From contig NW_006920410.1 of the NCBI RefSeq assembly GCF_000344685.1, forward strand, positions 3,149,922-3,213,921: 64,000 bases of DNA. The letters are read 5' to 3'. Positions 35,457-47,066 of this stretch are shown in pieces. The notes below the pieces were generated by a model. That model had not been told where the DNA came from. It saw nothing but the letters and a program-made list of their open reading frames with translations, and did no database searches. Made by a program: the position numbers and the translations under genes. Each line of letters begins with the position of its first letter. The first letter of the stretch is position 1. This stretch comes from Gloeophyllum trabeum ATCC 11539. Its lineage: Eukaryota; Basidiomycota; Agaricomycetes; Gloeophyllales; Gloeophyllaceae.

Positions 35457-37536
35457 TCAGACCAATCTCTCGAACCAAACTTCAGCGGTCTCCTGAACAC
35501 TACCTCCTAGCCTTTCTCGTTCAGTCGATTCACCCACAAGACCAGTCAGAGCGAAACCCATGATTTTTCCTTCATCGATGACAAACTGCGCTTGGCCTTG
35601 CCCTTCACCAGTTTCAGTTGTTTCGAAGGGAGTAGAGTCGGGACCATAGCCTTTCGGAAAGAGAGCAGTGAACACTAACTCGAATTCATTTCCTTGGTGG
35701 TGGATGAACCGCAGGTGCGTAGACCATATTCGAGGCCAATACGCGTACAACTCCGGTCTGGACGGTCCGTTCGTCACGGAGTCAACGGCGGCGAAATCCT
35801 CCAGGACCTCCGAGCAATAATGAGATGTACTTGAAGGGTCGCATAAGGTGAATGCACCATAGCCTGGATTGCTGTACGTCCCGGAGTAATTAGCAAGGTG
35901 AATGGGCTCCTCCACGATGCCTTCGCGTTGCGGTGGTGGAGTTACACGATTGTTGGTATGAACTTGCAGCCGCGCGCCGGGCCTATTAACAAAGTCAGTT
36001 GAAGGTGTACAAATCGCCACTTGCTGCGCTGTAATACTCACGACTCGGTGGGAGACCCTGTGTCTGAAATGTTAAGGAAACTGTCCATGACTTTGAAGCT
36101 CAAGTCGGTATTCACGGAGGCCTTCTCGTCGACGTTCACAAGAAAGACCATGCCCAGTCCATCGGAAGGCATGAAGACTGTACGGGTTGAGAATCCCGGG
36201 ATGGCACCCCCGTGCTGGAGGAACTAAACTACGCGTGAGCACAGGGAGCACATCGCAAGCGGAAAGACAAACTTCATGGCCCCTATAGGACTGCCTCCAC
36301 CAACCCATCCCGTAGCCTGCGATGGATAAATCTGCAAGGGGACCTTTGCCATCCGTGATGACATGGGCTGTCGTTACTTCTTCGAAAGCAGACCGAGGTA
36401 TAATAGTCTCGTTCGTCTTAGGATGAACCCCTTGATTCAGTAGAACAGCAAGCCATTTCACCTGTAACGAGGCATGAACGCTGGGGCTCCCTTGGCATAC
36501 GGAGATAAGTGTCGACTGACCATATCTTCGGCACTTGACGTGATCCCTCCTGCACCCGATGACAACTCGATAGTGTCTTCGCTGAACCAAAAAGGTATTC
36601 TCCGGCCCTTGTGCGTCCAAGTATGAGTCAACTTTCCAGAGGCGATGGCCTCCTTCGGCGAGAACGTAGTAGAAGTCATGTTTAATGGCTTGAAGATGCG
36701 TTCTTTGACAAAGTCCATATACGGCACAGCGTACTTCGAGACAATGTATGCCGCTGTCATATACATCTACCAGTCGTGAGACTACTTCAGTCCAGGTGCT
36801 GGATGCACGTATGATAGTGGAGACAAGACCTGATTATTGTAATGCCAGTGTTCCCGTAGCTCGAACGCTGGACGCAGGTGCTTCATACGCAATACGACGT
36901 CCTCCGGTGAATCTGATGGTCCATAGGAATAATCATGTCTTCCCCAGTCCCATGAGGTCCGTATCAGAGTCTAACGTAGGAATATACCTTGGAAGTCCCG
37001 AGACGTGAGAGAGTATATCGCGAATGTTAGCCTTCTCGCTCGCCCAGCTGTCCATGACTTCCCATTCTCCCGGGAGAATATCCTTTACCTTGGTATTCCA
37101 ATCGAACTCCTTCAATCCGGGCGGTAAAGGGGTGGTGTTCCGACCAGAAGCGAAGTCATCCATTAACATTCCTATGGAGACTGCAGTAAAGGCCTTGGAA
37201 CACGATGCTAAGTTAAAAAGGGTCTAACAGGACTTGTGTCAGTCATATTAACTTCTCCAGCTGAGGCTGACTGACATCCGAGGTCATTGCAACCCCGTCA
37301 TCCATCTTGATCCCCCAGGTCTTAAACTCCGTTTCGCCGCTGGACAGTACGAGACCCAGAGACAACCCAGATACATTCTGGGCTTTCAGAATATCGTTGA
37401 TAGCAGAGTAAAGCTCCGGCGCGACGATTTCTTTGTGGAAGAGACCAGTGAAATCAGTAACAATAGTCAGAGGGTGCTGGTTTCCGGCTTTCACTCCTAC
37501 CAGACCGAGGCCTACCAGAAGCGCGGCGGCGATCAT
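35457..37536 (-). CDS. secreted beta-lactamase-like serine hydrolase (class C/PBP fold)
   Basis: Predicted extracellular serine hydrolase or esterase of the beta-lactamase-related family. The N-terminus MIAAALLVGLGLVGVKAG is a signal-peptide-like hydrophobic segment. The nucleophile motif SxxK is in LASCSKAFTAVSIGMLM (near 37180). HVSGLPRYIP, the YNN-type motif in a spliced EHWHYNN, FKPLNMTSTTFSPKEA, GAGGITSSAEDM and GYGMGWW follow, and FLQHGGAIPGFST supplies the HxG element. A C-terminal beta-rich domain (ANYSGTYSNPGYGAFTLC) ends at 35457. The exons join in consistent frames and the gene appears intact. The substrate is unknown; fungal members are often called penicillin-binding-like or LACTB-like without biochemical support. 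Confidence 0.87.
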
Positions 37537-37971
37537 GTCGCTCTGTTCAAGTTAGCCTCTCGGGCTCGGAATGTAAAGCAGAGCAGCTATCGCTGCAGCG
37601 CGCCATGTTCACAGAGATAAGACCGTCCATACGTAATGGCTACCAAGTATACCGTGGCATCGATATCACTGCCACAATTATCCTCCAACTATTCGCATGC
37701 ATACATATGTAGCACTGTAATGTGGCTGTCCTCGATATCGATGTGACACAAACGTGACATTATGGTATTACAACGAAACTTGACTAAGATACAGTAGTAA
37801 AACCATAGAAAAAAGTACAAATGCGACGACTGTCCATCCGGAGTGTTCTATCGAAGTTCCTATACAACAATCGGAGACGATCCGCAATGCTACAAGCTTC
37901 AAGGCGACGCGAAGGACACGAACAAGACCGTACGAGTATGTGAGACATCTGAGACACGAAAGAAGCTATTA
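37537..37971. other. intergenic region
   Basis: About 430 bp between the serine hydrolase start and the PHO85 stop, both on the minus strand. No gene is seen; it should contain the PHO85 3' UTR and the hydrolase promoter. Confidence 0.5.
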
Positions 37972-38127
37972 CTAGCGATGGAAAGTCTGCTGGTAGTACG
38001 CAGGAGGGACGACCGGCTGGGCCTGAGCTGCCTGCGCTTGAGCTTGTGCCTGCTGCATGGCATACAAATTTGCCTGAGCCTGCGCTTGAGCTTGTTGGGC
38101 GTACGCTGCTTGTTGCTGTTGCTGGGC

Positions 38128-38163
<36 letters not shown>

Positions 38164-39448
38164 ATACTGCTGTTGTTGATGCGCATGCGGGTTGGGAAAG
38201 TTGTACGCTGGCGGCGCCATAGCTCCAGCAACGGTAGGCAGGTAAGATACGTTGTTCGAAGACCCCGTAAAATAGGAGTGTGAGAGGGCCTCGGCAGCCG
38301 TGATCCGTTTGCTGGGGTCGAATTGGAGAAGTCGCTCTAGTAGGTCAATCGCTACGGGACAATGAGAACATGTCTGAGAACATTACTAGCTATATCCTCT
38401 CACCTTGAGGAGAAGCTTTAGGCAGAACCTGCTGGAAAGGGATCTTCGGGTACCGAGGATATTGTTTCAGCTGGATCTCGGGCTGACATCCAGATTAGAC
38501 TAGGGCCGACAGATTATTATTTGGCTACTTACAGATTCTGCAGCTATTTTCCGGAGTGTACGATCGTCCGGAGTACCGATGATCCTCATGATGTGTAAAA
38601 GCTGATCCTGGTTGTCTCTACCTCGGAACAGAGGGACACCCGATATCATTTCGGCGAAGATGCAGCCGCAAGACCAGATATCGATCGATGTGCTATAGGT
38701 ACGCGAGCCAAGCAGGACGTCTGGGGCTCGATACCACAGGGTGACCACCTATTAACCCGAGAGATGTTTCACTGAGCTCCAGTCCTACAAGCTACGATCG
38801 GAACACACCTCGTTGGAGAAAGTGTTCACAGGGACGCCAAATGCCCGAGCAAGACCGAAGTCGCCCAGCTTCAACTCGCCCTTCCGATTGATGAGCAGAT
38901 TCTGGGGCTTAAGATCCCGGTGAAGGACTCGATTTTCGTGGCAGAATGCGATGCCCTTGAGCAACTGGTACATAAAGCTCCGGACTGTCATCGGATCGAG
39001 AGCGCCCCGGTCCCCATGGGTGTCCATGTACCGCTTCAAATCTTGTTCGCAATATTCGAAGATGAGCACAAGCTTCGTCTCAGTGTGGATGACGTCATAC
39101 AGGCGGACGATGTTGACATGTTTGAGCTCCTTCATGAGGGAAATCTCTCTGATCGCAGTGGATGGGGTACCTTCCTCTGCATCGAGATGAATCTCCTTGA
39201 GAGCGACAATTTCATTCGTTGTCCGGGAGCGACCCTACACGATGCCATTGACTCAGTTGGACATACTCGGAACAAGCACGAAGACAAACCTTGTAGACTG
39301 TGGCATAGGTACCCTCCCCTGCACATATCGTCAGAATCGCCGTAAGACGCGTAGAGTAGCGAACTTGCCTAGCTTCTCCAACTACAACTGCGCATCAGAA
39401 CGGCTCAAGATCATCTGTCTCATCACGGCGCACCTGCACATAGTTCAT
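37972..39448 (-). CDS. PHO85: Pho85-type cyclin-dependent kinase with Gln/Ala-rich C-terminal tail
   Basis: Cyclin-dependent Ser/Thr kinase (CDK5/Pho85 group) of phosphate and nutrient signalling. From ATG at 39448, short exons give MNYVQ, LEKLG and EGTYATVYK (glycine loop). [20 protein letters not shown] carries the ATP-binding Lys, and [17 protein letters not shown] carries the PSTAIRE helix. Then come [15 protein letters not shown] (catalytic loop), [31 protein letters not shown] and [17 protein letters not shown]. The kinase core is followed by about 80 extra residues starting [14 protein letters not shown]. This tail has uninterrupted Gln runs and QAQAQA repeats and ends [10 protein letters not shown] at 37972. 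The intron after LEKLG begins GCAAGT instead of GT (donor at 39368). It is divergent from UTP5. Confidence 0.95.
38070..38190. repeat. CAG/CAA-rich microsatellite in the PHO85 coding region
   Basis: On the plus strand the tract shows repeated TTGCTG and TTGTTGTTGCTGCTGCTG units. In the minus-strand reading frame these are CAG and CAA codons, giving Gln runs of up to about 12. Codons are mixed, so the tract should be less unstable than a pure CAG repeat. Length variation between strains would be expected. Confidence 0.8.
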
Positions 39449-39739
39449 TTTCAGACCAGTAGAATATGATACAATATTCAGTGGGTATCTGTCCTCAGCG
39501 AAAGGGCTCCCTGGAGAGGGAAAGGTTACGGAGGAAAGGCCAAGTTCGAGTTCGAGATCCACAGCCGCAATGATTAGATCGAGGTCGTGCGAACATGTGT
39601 CTCAGTGCATACCAAGAAAGGCAATTCTTCGAAACTTTTCGACCTCCTGCACTTTGCATCCTTTATCTGTTTCGCGCGGATTATTCTGTAAAAATCTGGG
39701 CTACGCTGAGGCCTTGGTTGACGACGAGTGAAATCCTCC

Positions 39740-42247
39740 ATGTCTTCCCTACCGACTAAATCCAAAAAGAATCGCGTCAAACCGCCCAAATCTCGACCTG
39801 CAGGCACCTCCGCCATCTCGCATCCTGTGGTCGAAGATGCATCGAACTTGAATGCTTTATCACGTTTCTCGCCTCGGGGGGACTTGTTCGCCTTGGTATC
39901 GCTTTCTGTCGATAAGCATCGGTTGCGCGTCTATAACACATCTACTGGCAATGCAGCGGCTGAAAGCATTATAGACTCGGCTAGAGTCACAGCGCTATGT
40001 TGGTGCGCACATATTCAAAGCGGCCCAGAAGGCGAAGCGGAGGCACTCCCTCCTAACAAAAAACGGCGGAAGAAACGATCCAGTCAGATCGGGTCGGCTG
40101 CTAGTGATGGTTCCGGTTCGCAGGGAGAGCAGATAGTTGCGCTGGGTCTCGCAGACGGCACACTTCAATTCTTTTCACCGAAGCATGCCAGGGTTATTTG
40201 GACGTTATCGCACCCGACCTGCTCTAGCCCCATCTTAGATATCTCCATTAATGAAGATGATGGGTCAATATGGACTTCCAGTGCGGACGGGAATATTCGC
40301 CGATGGGACGCTCAGCAGAAAACCATGACAGCCAGCTACAAGTATAATGATCGAACACCGTACCCCTGCTTGGCGATCAGACCTGGCGTCCCCGAAGACA
40401 ATCACGCCCATGTTCTTGCTGCAAACTACGGTATCCATCTTCTACTTGTTCCTACTTCCGACGACGACATCACCACGGAGAGCAGTGGGCTTGACGAAGT
40501 TGCGTCCTTTACTGGACACGCATCTCCTGTTACTTGCCTTCTCTGGGACTCGAAGCAACGCTTCGTGTCGATGGCTGAAAGGGATAGACATGTCTATGTC
40601 TGGGACACCCTGGATGAACCACCGGAAGATGAAAATATATCCTCCACTGGCAAGCCTGCCGCTTCGATACCTCTGGATTCCGACGCTCGAGTTATTGCAC
40701 TGTCCGCTTCGCCTACCAGAATCGATGCGGCGCCACAGAACCTTCTCACTCTTTCGGCTTCGGGGAAGATATCATTATTCTCCATCCCACCTGAGATCAC
40801 ATCACTCCGTTCCAATAGCAAGCATAAGGTTCCGACGCTAGAGCCGCTTTCAAACATCTCGATATCTTCAAAACGGAGTGATGCTCACGCGGACACCATT
40901 AACGCCTCGTTCATCCCATCCGAAGAGGGCAGAATACGTGTGGTAAGACTCGTTGGTGGAGTGCGGCCTATTTTCAGTGTTGTCGTGAGTGTTTTTGATT
41001 GAAGAAGCGCGGCTCAATCATGACCTCCGCTAGGATTACCTTGATGAATCGGGTAACTTCAAACAATCTATATCCATCGTCAGTGATGACGCTGTTCTGG
41101 AGTCAGCTGCGCATGCCTCCACAAATGTAAGTTTATTTGGTCTATGACAAGTGATGCACATCTTAATTTGTGTACAGGGGGTCGTCAACAAGCGTTATAA
41201 CGAGCGATCTTCGATCGCGGTCGCATCAGGCGTTGACTTGGGTCAGGATGCGTCCATGGACGATCTACCCGTACGGGAACTGGACGGCGACCTCGATGTT
41301 AATGTTGCAGAGCTTAGCCTGGGGGAGCGATTGACTGCGTTGTCTGGCGCAGATGACGCGGCAGCTCCTGGCAGTGCTTCTGACAGTGAGAACCCCGCCG
41401 CTGGACCAGAATCGCGATCAAGGACGGGGAAAAGGGACGACCCCTTCCATATTGTACCTGCCAATTCGCTGACGCGGACCCTGATTCAAGCTCTACATTC
41501 CTCTGACTCGCCCTTGCTGGAGACGTGTTTAGCGCATTCAGACAATGTGCTGATACGAAATACAGTGCAGAGGTTGCCTCCGCAGCTAGCTGTACCACTG
41601 CTGAATGCGTGTGTCGAGCGCCTCAGCAGGGGTCCGCGAGCAAACAACATGAAAGGCGGAGGTGGAGGAGCTAGTGCGCAGAGGGGAATGGCGCTTATTA
41701 CCTGGGTCAAGTCCGTTCTGACTATCCATAGCGGACACTTGATGACAGTGAGTCCCTAGCCACATTTCCGTGGCTCGAAATACCGATCAGTCCATAGATG
41801 CCGGATCTCGTAGCGCGCCTCTCTGGATTACATACGACTGTCGCTAGCAGGCTGTCGCTACACGAAAGTCTGCTCTTGTTAAACGGACGACTCGACATGG
41901 TACTTTCTCAAGTCGAGATGCGTTCATCGGCGGCACCTGCACCTGTAGCCGCTCGTAAGAGAAGTCAAGGTGCTAACAAGGAAAAGGCGGTAAAACGGTA
42001 TGTTGAGGGCGAAAGCGACGAGGCGGATGATCAAATGGATGTCGAAGTGGAGAGCGGTGATGATGCTGGTAGTATAGAAGACGTGGAGCTGGGAGGAGAG
42101 AGCGAGGATGAAGAGGATGACGACGAAGATGAAGGTCAAGCAGACAGCGAGAGCGATGAAGAGGGCGGTCCTACATCAAACGGGTTTATTGACGATGAAG
42201 CCGAGGAAGACTTCGAGGAGGACGAGGAGGACGATTACAGCGAATAA
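39740..42247 (+). CDS. UTP5: U3 small nucleolar RNA-associated protein 5 (Utp5/WDR43 type)
   Basis: WD-repeat subunit of the t-UTP/UtpA complex of the small-subunit processome, needed for 18S rRNA maturation in the nucleolus. From ATG at 39740 (MSSLPTKSKKNRVKPPKSRP) the first exon encodes WD40 blades, for example LSRFSPRGDLFALVSLSVDK, ISINEDDGSIWTSSADGNIR and SFTGHASPVTCLLWDSKQRF. After introns near 40985, 41120 and 41748 comes the Utp12 domain (SLTRTLIQALHSSDSPLLET; RGMALITWVKSVLTIHSGHL; LARLSGLHTTVASRLSLHES is similar in type). It ends in a very acidic tail (EDDDEDEGQADSESDEE) at 42247. A basic nucleolar-type patch (NKKRRKKRSS) lies near residue 110. Confidence 0.92.
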
Positions 42248-42510
42248 TGATGACTTGTGCAGCCGCGAAGAGACGCGCAATCGCAGTTACCTTGCGGCTG
42301 TTGTGTTTCGACGGGTAGACCGACGAGGCGCCGTGTCATCCTTGGGCGGGAACTGGAAAAGCATGATATGGAAAATATCTCCGGTTCAAGTCCAATAGTA
42401 TATTACCTTGCGTTTATTGCCGGCGGTCGTAACGACCGTTGGTTCGTCCGATAGAGGCGTCAGATCGCTTTCTTCCGGTTCGTCAGCCTTTGTCTGGGTA
42501 TCAGCTTCTG

Positions 42511-43874
42511 TCATGAATATGCTTGAGGCGAGGATACCTCTTGCAGATCTCCGACAGTCCCGGAGGAGTTGAGCTTCTGGAGCTCTGCAATGTATGCTGA
42601 GGTACGCCCCCCAACCTTAATCCACTTGATCGTTGCAGGTTCTCCAGTAGGCTGAAGTAGTTATCAGTCATGCGGGAACGACTCGTTTTCGTGGCCTCAC
42701 TAGTTTCAGTGTGTGCGTCTCTTTCTTGCCCTTGCCCTGAAATTTCTGTAAGGCACAAGACATCGCAGCAGAGAGAATTACTTGCCCACCGATGCTTGAA
42801 CAACCAGTCAGAAGGAAATTTTGAGTCGTCCGCATGAGCAGCTACAGCTCTCACGCAGACAGTTCGTATCTGTGCGTGCAATGCAAGAAGCTGCTCTGGC
42901 GTGAGGGTGTCGCACCGTTGCTCCGGGTGTATCCTTGCATGGTACAACACCTCATCTTAAACACACAATCAGCGTCGGTTATCTTGAACAATGTCACGAC
43001 ACGCGTGTACCTGCGACCCAATTCCCTACGCCGGCGCTGAATGTCTGGTCCAGAAGCAATGCTTTGATGGTACACCTCCGCTTAGTGACTAGAGGTGTGA
43101 GCGAGTCTAGTGAAGGCATCGATAACACTGGATCGAATCCCAGGGTCGAGATGGGTGGTTCTGTTAATGGTGAAGTACGGAGACGGATTCGACCAAGGCG
43201 CCTGGGATCCAAGAACGCTAGCTCAACTCCAGTTTCCGAATCGTCGCCGAGATGCATGATAAACTAGATCTGTCAATATGTTGACTCGTCGCTTACGTGC
43301 ACCTCACCTTCATAAACTTCGGAGGCCACTGCGTAGATGTCTTCTTCTTGCCCTCTTTATATAGGATCGGCGGTAGCCCTTTAACCTGTTAAAACGCATG
43401 CCCTTCTGTCAGAGTTCGTACATATTTAAGTCATCTATATCCTTACTTGAATCATACCCGTCATGCCTAAGTGTAACACGGGCATCCGACCTTTACCATC
43501 CAGCTCCATGTAGAAAAATTTCCCTAAATGTTCAATGAAACTGAGGTAGTAAGGTTATTGCTGACGTCGACGCGTACCATATCTGCCTACATTCTTCACC
43601 TTCCGGCCGGTAACTTCATTTGCCTGCTCATGAGCCAAACCCGAATTTTAGCCACAGCTCTAATTTCCCAAGCACTTGTAGCGCACAAATTCTTCGTGTG
43701 TTATCCCTGTGAAGACTATAGCGTCCTCTTGGGTGTCCACGGACCGTATCGTCTTCCCTAATGTGGTGTTCCTGACTAGCCTGGCAGTCTCTTCCACTTC
43801 TGCGTATCCGGAGTCAATGAGGATATACGGGATTTTTCAGGTCAAATTGAACTATCACCAGGCAGTTCAGGCAT
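42511..43874 (-). CDS. formamidopyrimidine-DNA glycosylase (Fpg/MutM family)
   Basis: Base-excision repair enzyme that removes oxidised purines by N-glycosylase/AP-lyase chemistry through its N-terminal proline. The start ATG at 43874 gives MPELP, and after an intron EVEETARLVRNTTLGKTI. This restores the MPELPEVE signature with catalytic Pro2 and Glu3. Then come RSVDTQEDAIVFTGITHEEF, GKFFYMELDGKGRMPVLHLG (catalytic Lys region), GVELAFLDPRRLGRIRL, the helix-two-turn-helix LLLDQTFSAGVGNWVADE and the C-terminal TGEPATIKWIKVGGRTSAYI (stop TGA 42513-42511). No Cys4 zinc finger is visible, as in other plant and fungal members. The intron after LFKHRW begins GCAAGT at 42785, a GC-AG intron required by frame. 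Confidence 0.9.
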
Positions 43875-44174
43875 TACGGTGTGTATGAACGTGCAACCAA
43901 TTACAACTTGAGTATGTTCGTGTTTGATTGTGAACGTCTCCCGAATTGATCCTATTGGTTCAAGTTGGAGGATGTCGGCGACTGATCTCTCCTAGGATCT
44001 AGCATGGGTACGGTAAGCCCGATACGTGACTCCACCATGACTCGGAGCCGCCGGCTCCTTGGGATTACCCATTTCATAATTACGAGCAGGCATCGGCGCA
44101 GAATGGTGCCACAACGCCAGCGGCTCTAGCTATAGCTTACAAGCCGACGACAGCAATCTCATGGTCATACCGTT
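43875..44174. promoter_or_regulatory. divergent promoter region, Fpg glycosylase / MFS transporter
   Basis: About 300 bp between the start codons of two divergent genes. No coding sequence or clear TATA element was recognised. It should contain both promoters. Confidence 0.4.
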
Positions 44175-46522
44175 ATGACATTCAGGATTCGCCGAGTCCC
44201 GTCCCAGCCCACCAAGGCTAACAGGCCTAAAGGCCTGTCCTGGAGGTCGTCAATATGGTTTGCAACCCTAGGTATGCCGCTCAACGTGGAATCGTTACAA
44301 TCAATTAGCTGACTTTTGGTGGATGTTCCTCTATATCTAGTCGTAGGCTTTGGTGAGTGGATGGTACTCAAGCACATAGGCATCTCGTGACGCAGGTACA
44401 CCAGGAGTGTGCACGGATTTGATCACATACTCGGTCGTTATCCCTGTTCTTCCATTCAGGCTAGAGCAACTTGGGTATACCGGTGTGTCAGCCCTAGTCG
44501 GCTACATTCTCTTTGCATATGTCAGTATGACAAGCTCTCTCCTTTGTCGCCGATAGATGCTAAAACCCTTGAATCAGTCCGGGGGGCTCGTGATTTGTAC
44601 GTATGTTCACATCTGTCTATCCTCACCCTTCCCGACATTCCAACCAGCATCGCCTCCCATTGCTTGGTTGTGTGAGAGATATAATACGAGACAGCTACCC
44701 TTCGTGGTGGGGATGTTATTCCTCATGGGGTCACAGGTCCTTTTAATGGAAGCTCCGGCGTACTGGGTGATGTGTCTTGCTCGTATCATTCAAGGTACGA
44801 GCATGCCCTAACTCTCATTCATGCACCTGATGCATGTTTTCCAGGCGTGAGCTCGTCAGTGGTATGGGTCGCGGGCCTCGCTTTGTTGTGAGTGAATCCC
44901 TCGAATATTGTAAACGAAGCTCAGCCCAGGTTCAGGTGCGAGACGGTCCCTGAAGCCCATGTAGGCCGTAAGTCTTTCCGCGTTATTTGGTAACCGTACC
45001 CACAGTTGTGATCTGCACAGGTCAGCTCGGATTGGCTATGACTGGCCTTTCACTTGGGTAGGAGCTCAGTCGAATCAAGATTCATGAATTTACCGAGTTT
45101 CTTCTTTTCTTAGAGTCCTTGTCGGCCCACCTGTTGGAGGTGCTCTCTATCATACATTCGGGTACAGAGGCCCTTTCATTTTCGGTATCATCGTTAGTGT
45201 TATAGACCTAATTGGTCGGCTCCTTATTATCGAACGAAAGGATGCTCTACTCTGGGGTATAGACCCGGCGAGCTTACCGGAGCCGGATCAAGAACAGAAC
45301 GCGCAACCTGATAATACGGACGTCCGAGAACCACAGGAAACCAAGGAAAATATCACAGGTCATATGGGAGGACCACAGGACGTCCAAACAACGCCGGCTA
45401 CCTCAGATGTGCAACGGATGGACAGGCCTATAGAATACAAAGGAGATCCAGTGGATGCCCCGGCGTTGGCAGCGAAAAACCTCAGTGAGGCGGTAGCCCC
45501 GATTAATCCTGCCGAGGCGCACGAAGCCGGGAAAAAGTACATCAATGCAGTCGCTGTGCTTGTGCGGCTGTCGAAGTCCCCCCGTGCACTCTCTGCCTTT
45601 TTTGTTACGATTGCTTATGGGTAAGTACAGATCGGTCAATGGAGGGCTCCTGATTTGAACACCATTATAGGATAGTTTATGCTAGTCAAGAACCTACCAT
45701 CCCGCTTCATATGCAGGCCCAGTATGGATATGATTCTGCGAGAGTTGGACTGGTGTTCATTGCGTCCGTGGTGCCCAACTTGATTTGTGAGTATCTCGTA
45801 GCGCTGCTTGAGTAGGTGTTCGTTCAACCTTGTGTTTAGCCTCTCCTCTGGCCGGCTGGCTGGCGGATACCAGAGGCGCAGAATGGGTGGTGACCATCAT
45901 GCTTTTGGCCTCTATCCCTTGGTGGTTAATACTCGCGATCAACGGGCCAGTCGCGCTGTTCATCGCCTCGTTCGCACTAGAGAGTATAGATTCATTGTTT
46001 CGCTAGTATATATGACTTATGTGGCTGATTGTACCTAGGTCTATTCGCATCTGGTGCCTTGTCCCCCATCACGGCGGAATTGGCATCTGTGGCACGGACT
46101 TTCGACGACATCGGCTGTAAGTCTTGGGCCGGGGAGGATGCAGCATGGTGCTTACAGTTCGAATCTTATAGATGCGCATGTCTACGGCGCTTTTAATATT
46201 GCATATGGAATAGGATCTGCGAGTGCGTCTCTTATTAACTTGCTGTGTCAGGAATTAATGTCAATGGCTTTGTATCGGCAGTTGGACCGCTCATTGGGGG
46301 CCAGGTACGTCAGAAATCGAGAGCGAAACGGAGCGTCTTCATGATGTTTGCCCTTAGATATATGATCACACGAAGCGCGGATGGCTAGCTGTGTGTGCGC
46401 TCGATGCGGGCTTAATATTTCTTTCGGGAATATTATCCTTCTACTACACTGGAGAGACAAGCCTGCTCAAGAGGACAGTGTCACTGCTCAGGACGAGAAA
46501 CCGACCGACCAGAGCACCATAA
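44175..46522 (+). CDS. major facilitator superfamily transporter, DHA1/vesicular amine transporter-like
   Basis: Twelve-helix proton antiporter; the substrate is unknown. Exon 1 (MTFRIRRVPSQPTKANRPKG, then LSWRSSIWFATL) joins across a 140-base intron to CTDLITYSVVIPVLPFRLEQ, forming helix 1. Further exons give GYTGVSALVGYILFAY, ERYNTRQLPFVVGMLFLMGS, EAPAYWVMCLARIIQG, VSSSVVWVAGLALL, VGPPVGGALYHTFGYRGPFI, a long charged central loop (45240-45520), IVYASQEPTIPLHMQ, VGLVFIASVVPNLI, GAEWVVTIMLLASIPWWLIL and HVYGAFNIAYGIGSA. It ends AGLIFLSGILSFYYTGE followed by a basic tail (TAA 46520-46522). All introns are in phase. It is divergent from the Fpg gene and unrelated in detail to the DHA2-like gene at 25508-27800. 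Confidence 0.87.
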
Positions 46523-47066
46523 CAGTCCACCAAGCTCTGCATAGACATAATACTCAATGAACGAATGAACGAAAGGAAGTAGTACAACTCGGGCGTTGCG
46601 CCCAAATAAATGATGATTTGCCCAGTACTATGTTCTGCACGTGCCACTGACAAGGGTTGTGCACAGCCACCTCAGGCATTGGTGGCGCCGCCGCGGCGTC
46701 CAACCTCGACCAACGCTACAATGCACCCAGCTTCTTCCGTGTGTTCTTGCTTGAGGCTTTAACCTATTGCAATCCTGTGTCTTTAACTACGTATGTTTGC
46801 AAAGGCTTTGTCCTCATATTGAATGAAACTACGGGATTATCGTCTCGACTGATATTACATCCGCGTCTGAATACAGCACTCCGGCTTGAATATTACTGCA
46901 TGGGAAGACCTCTGTTCGGCGCAGACACCTCAGGTTAGACATTCATTTATGGCATAGTGCTCGCCGGGACTAACGATCTCTGTCTCAAGGTCCGTCTCAC
47001 GACAGTTCTTGCCACTGTGGTTTCTGTATACCGAATACACCCGACCTCCCCCGTCATCCAACTGTC
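46523..47066. other. intergenic region
   Basis: About 540 bp between the MFS transporter and the next gene on the same strand. A 93-codon open stretch at 46657-46938 has no recognisable similarity and I do not call it a gene. Confidence 0.5.

Noticed and set aside
44221..44238. Perfect palindrome ACAGGCCTAAAGGCCTGT
   Set aside because: It falls inside the first exon of the MFS transporter, where it encodes RPKGL; no reason to see a binding site.
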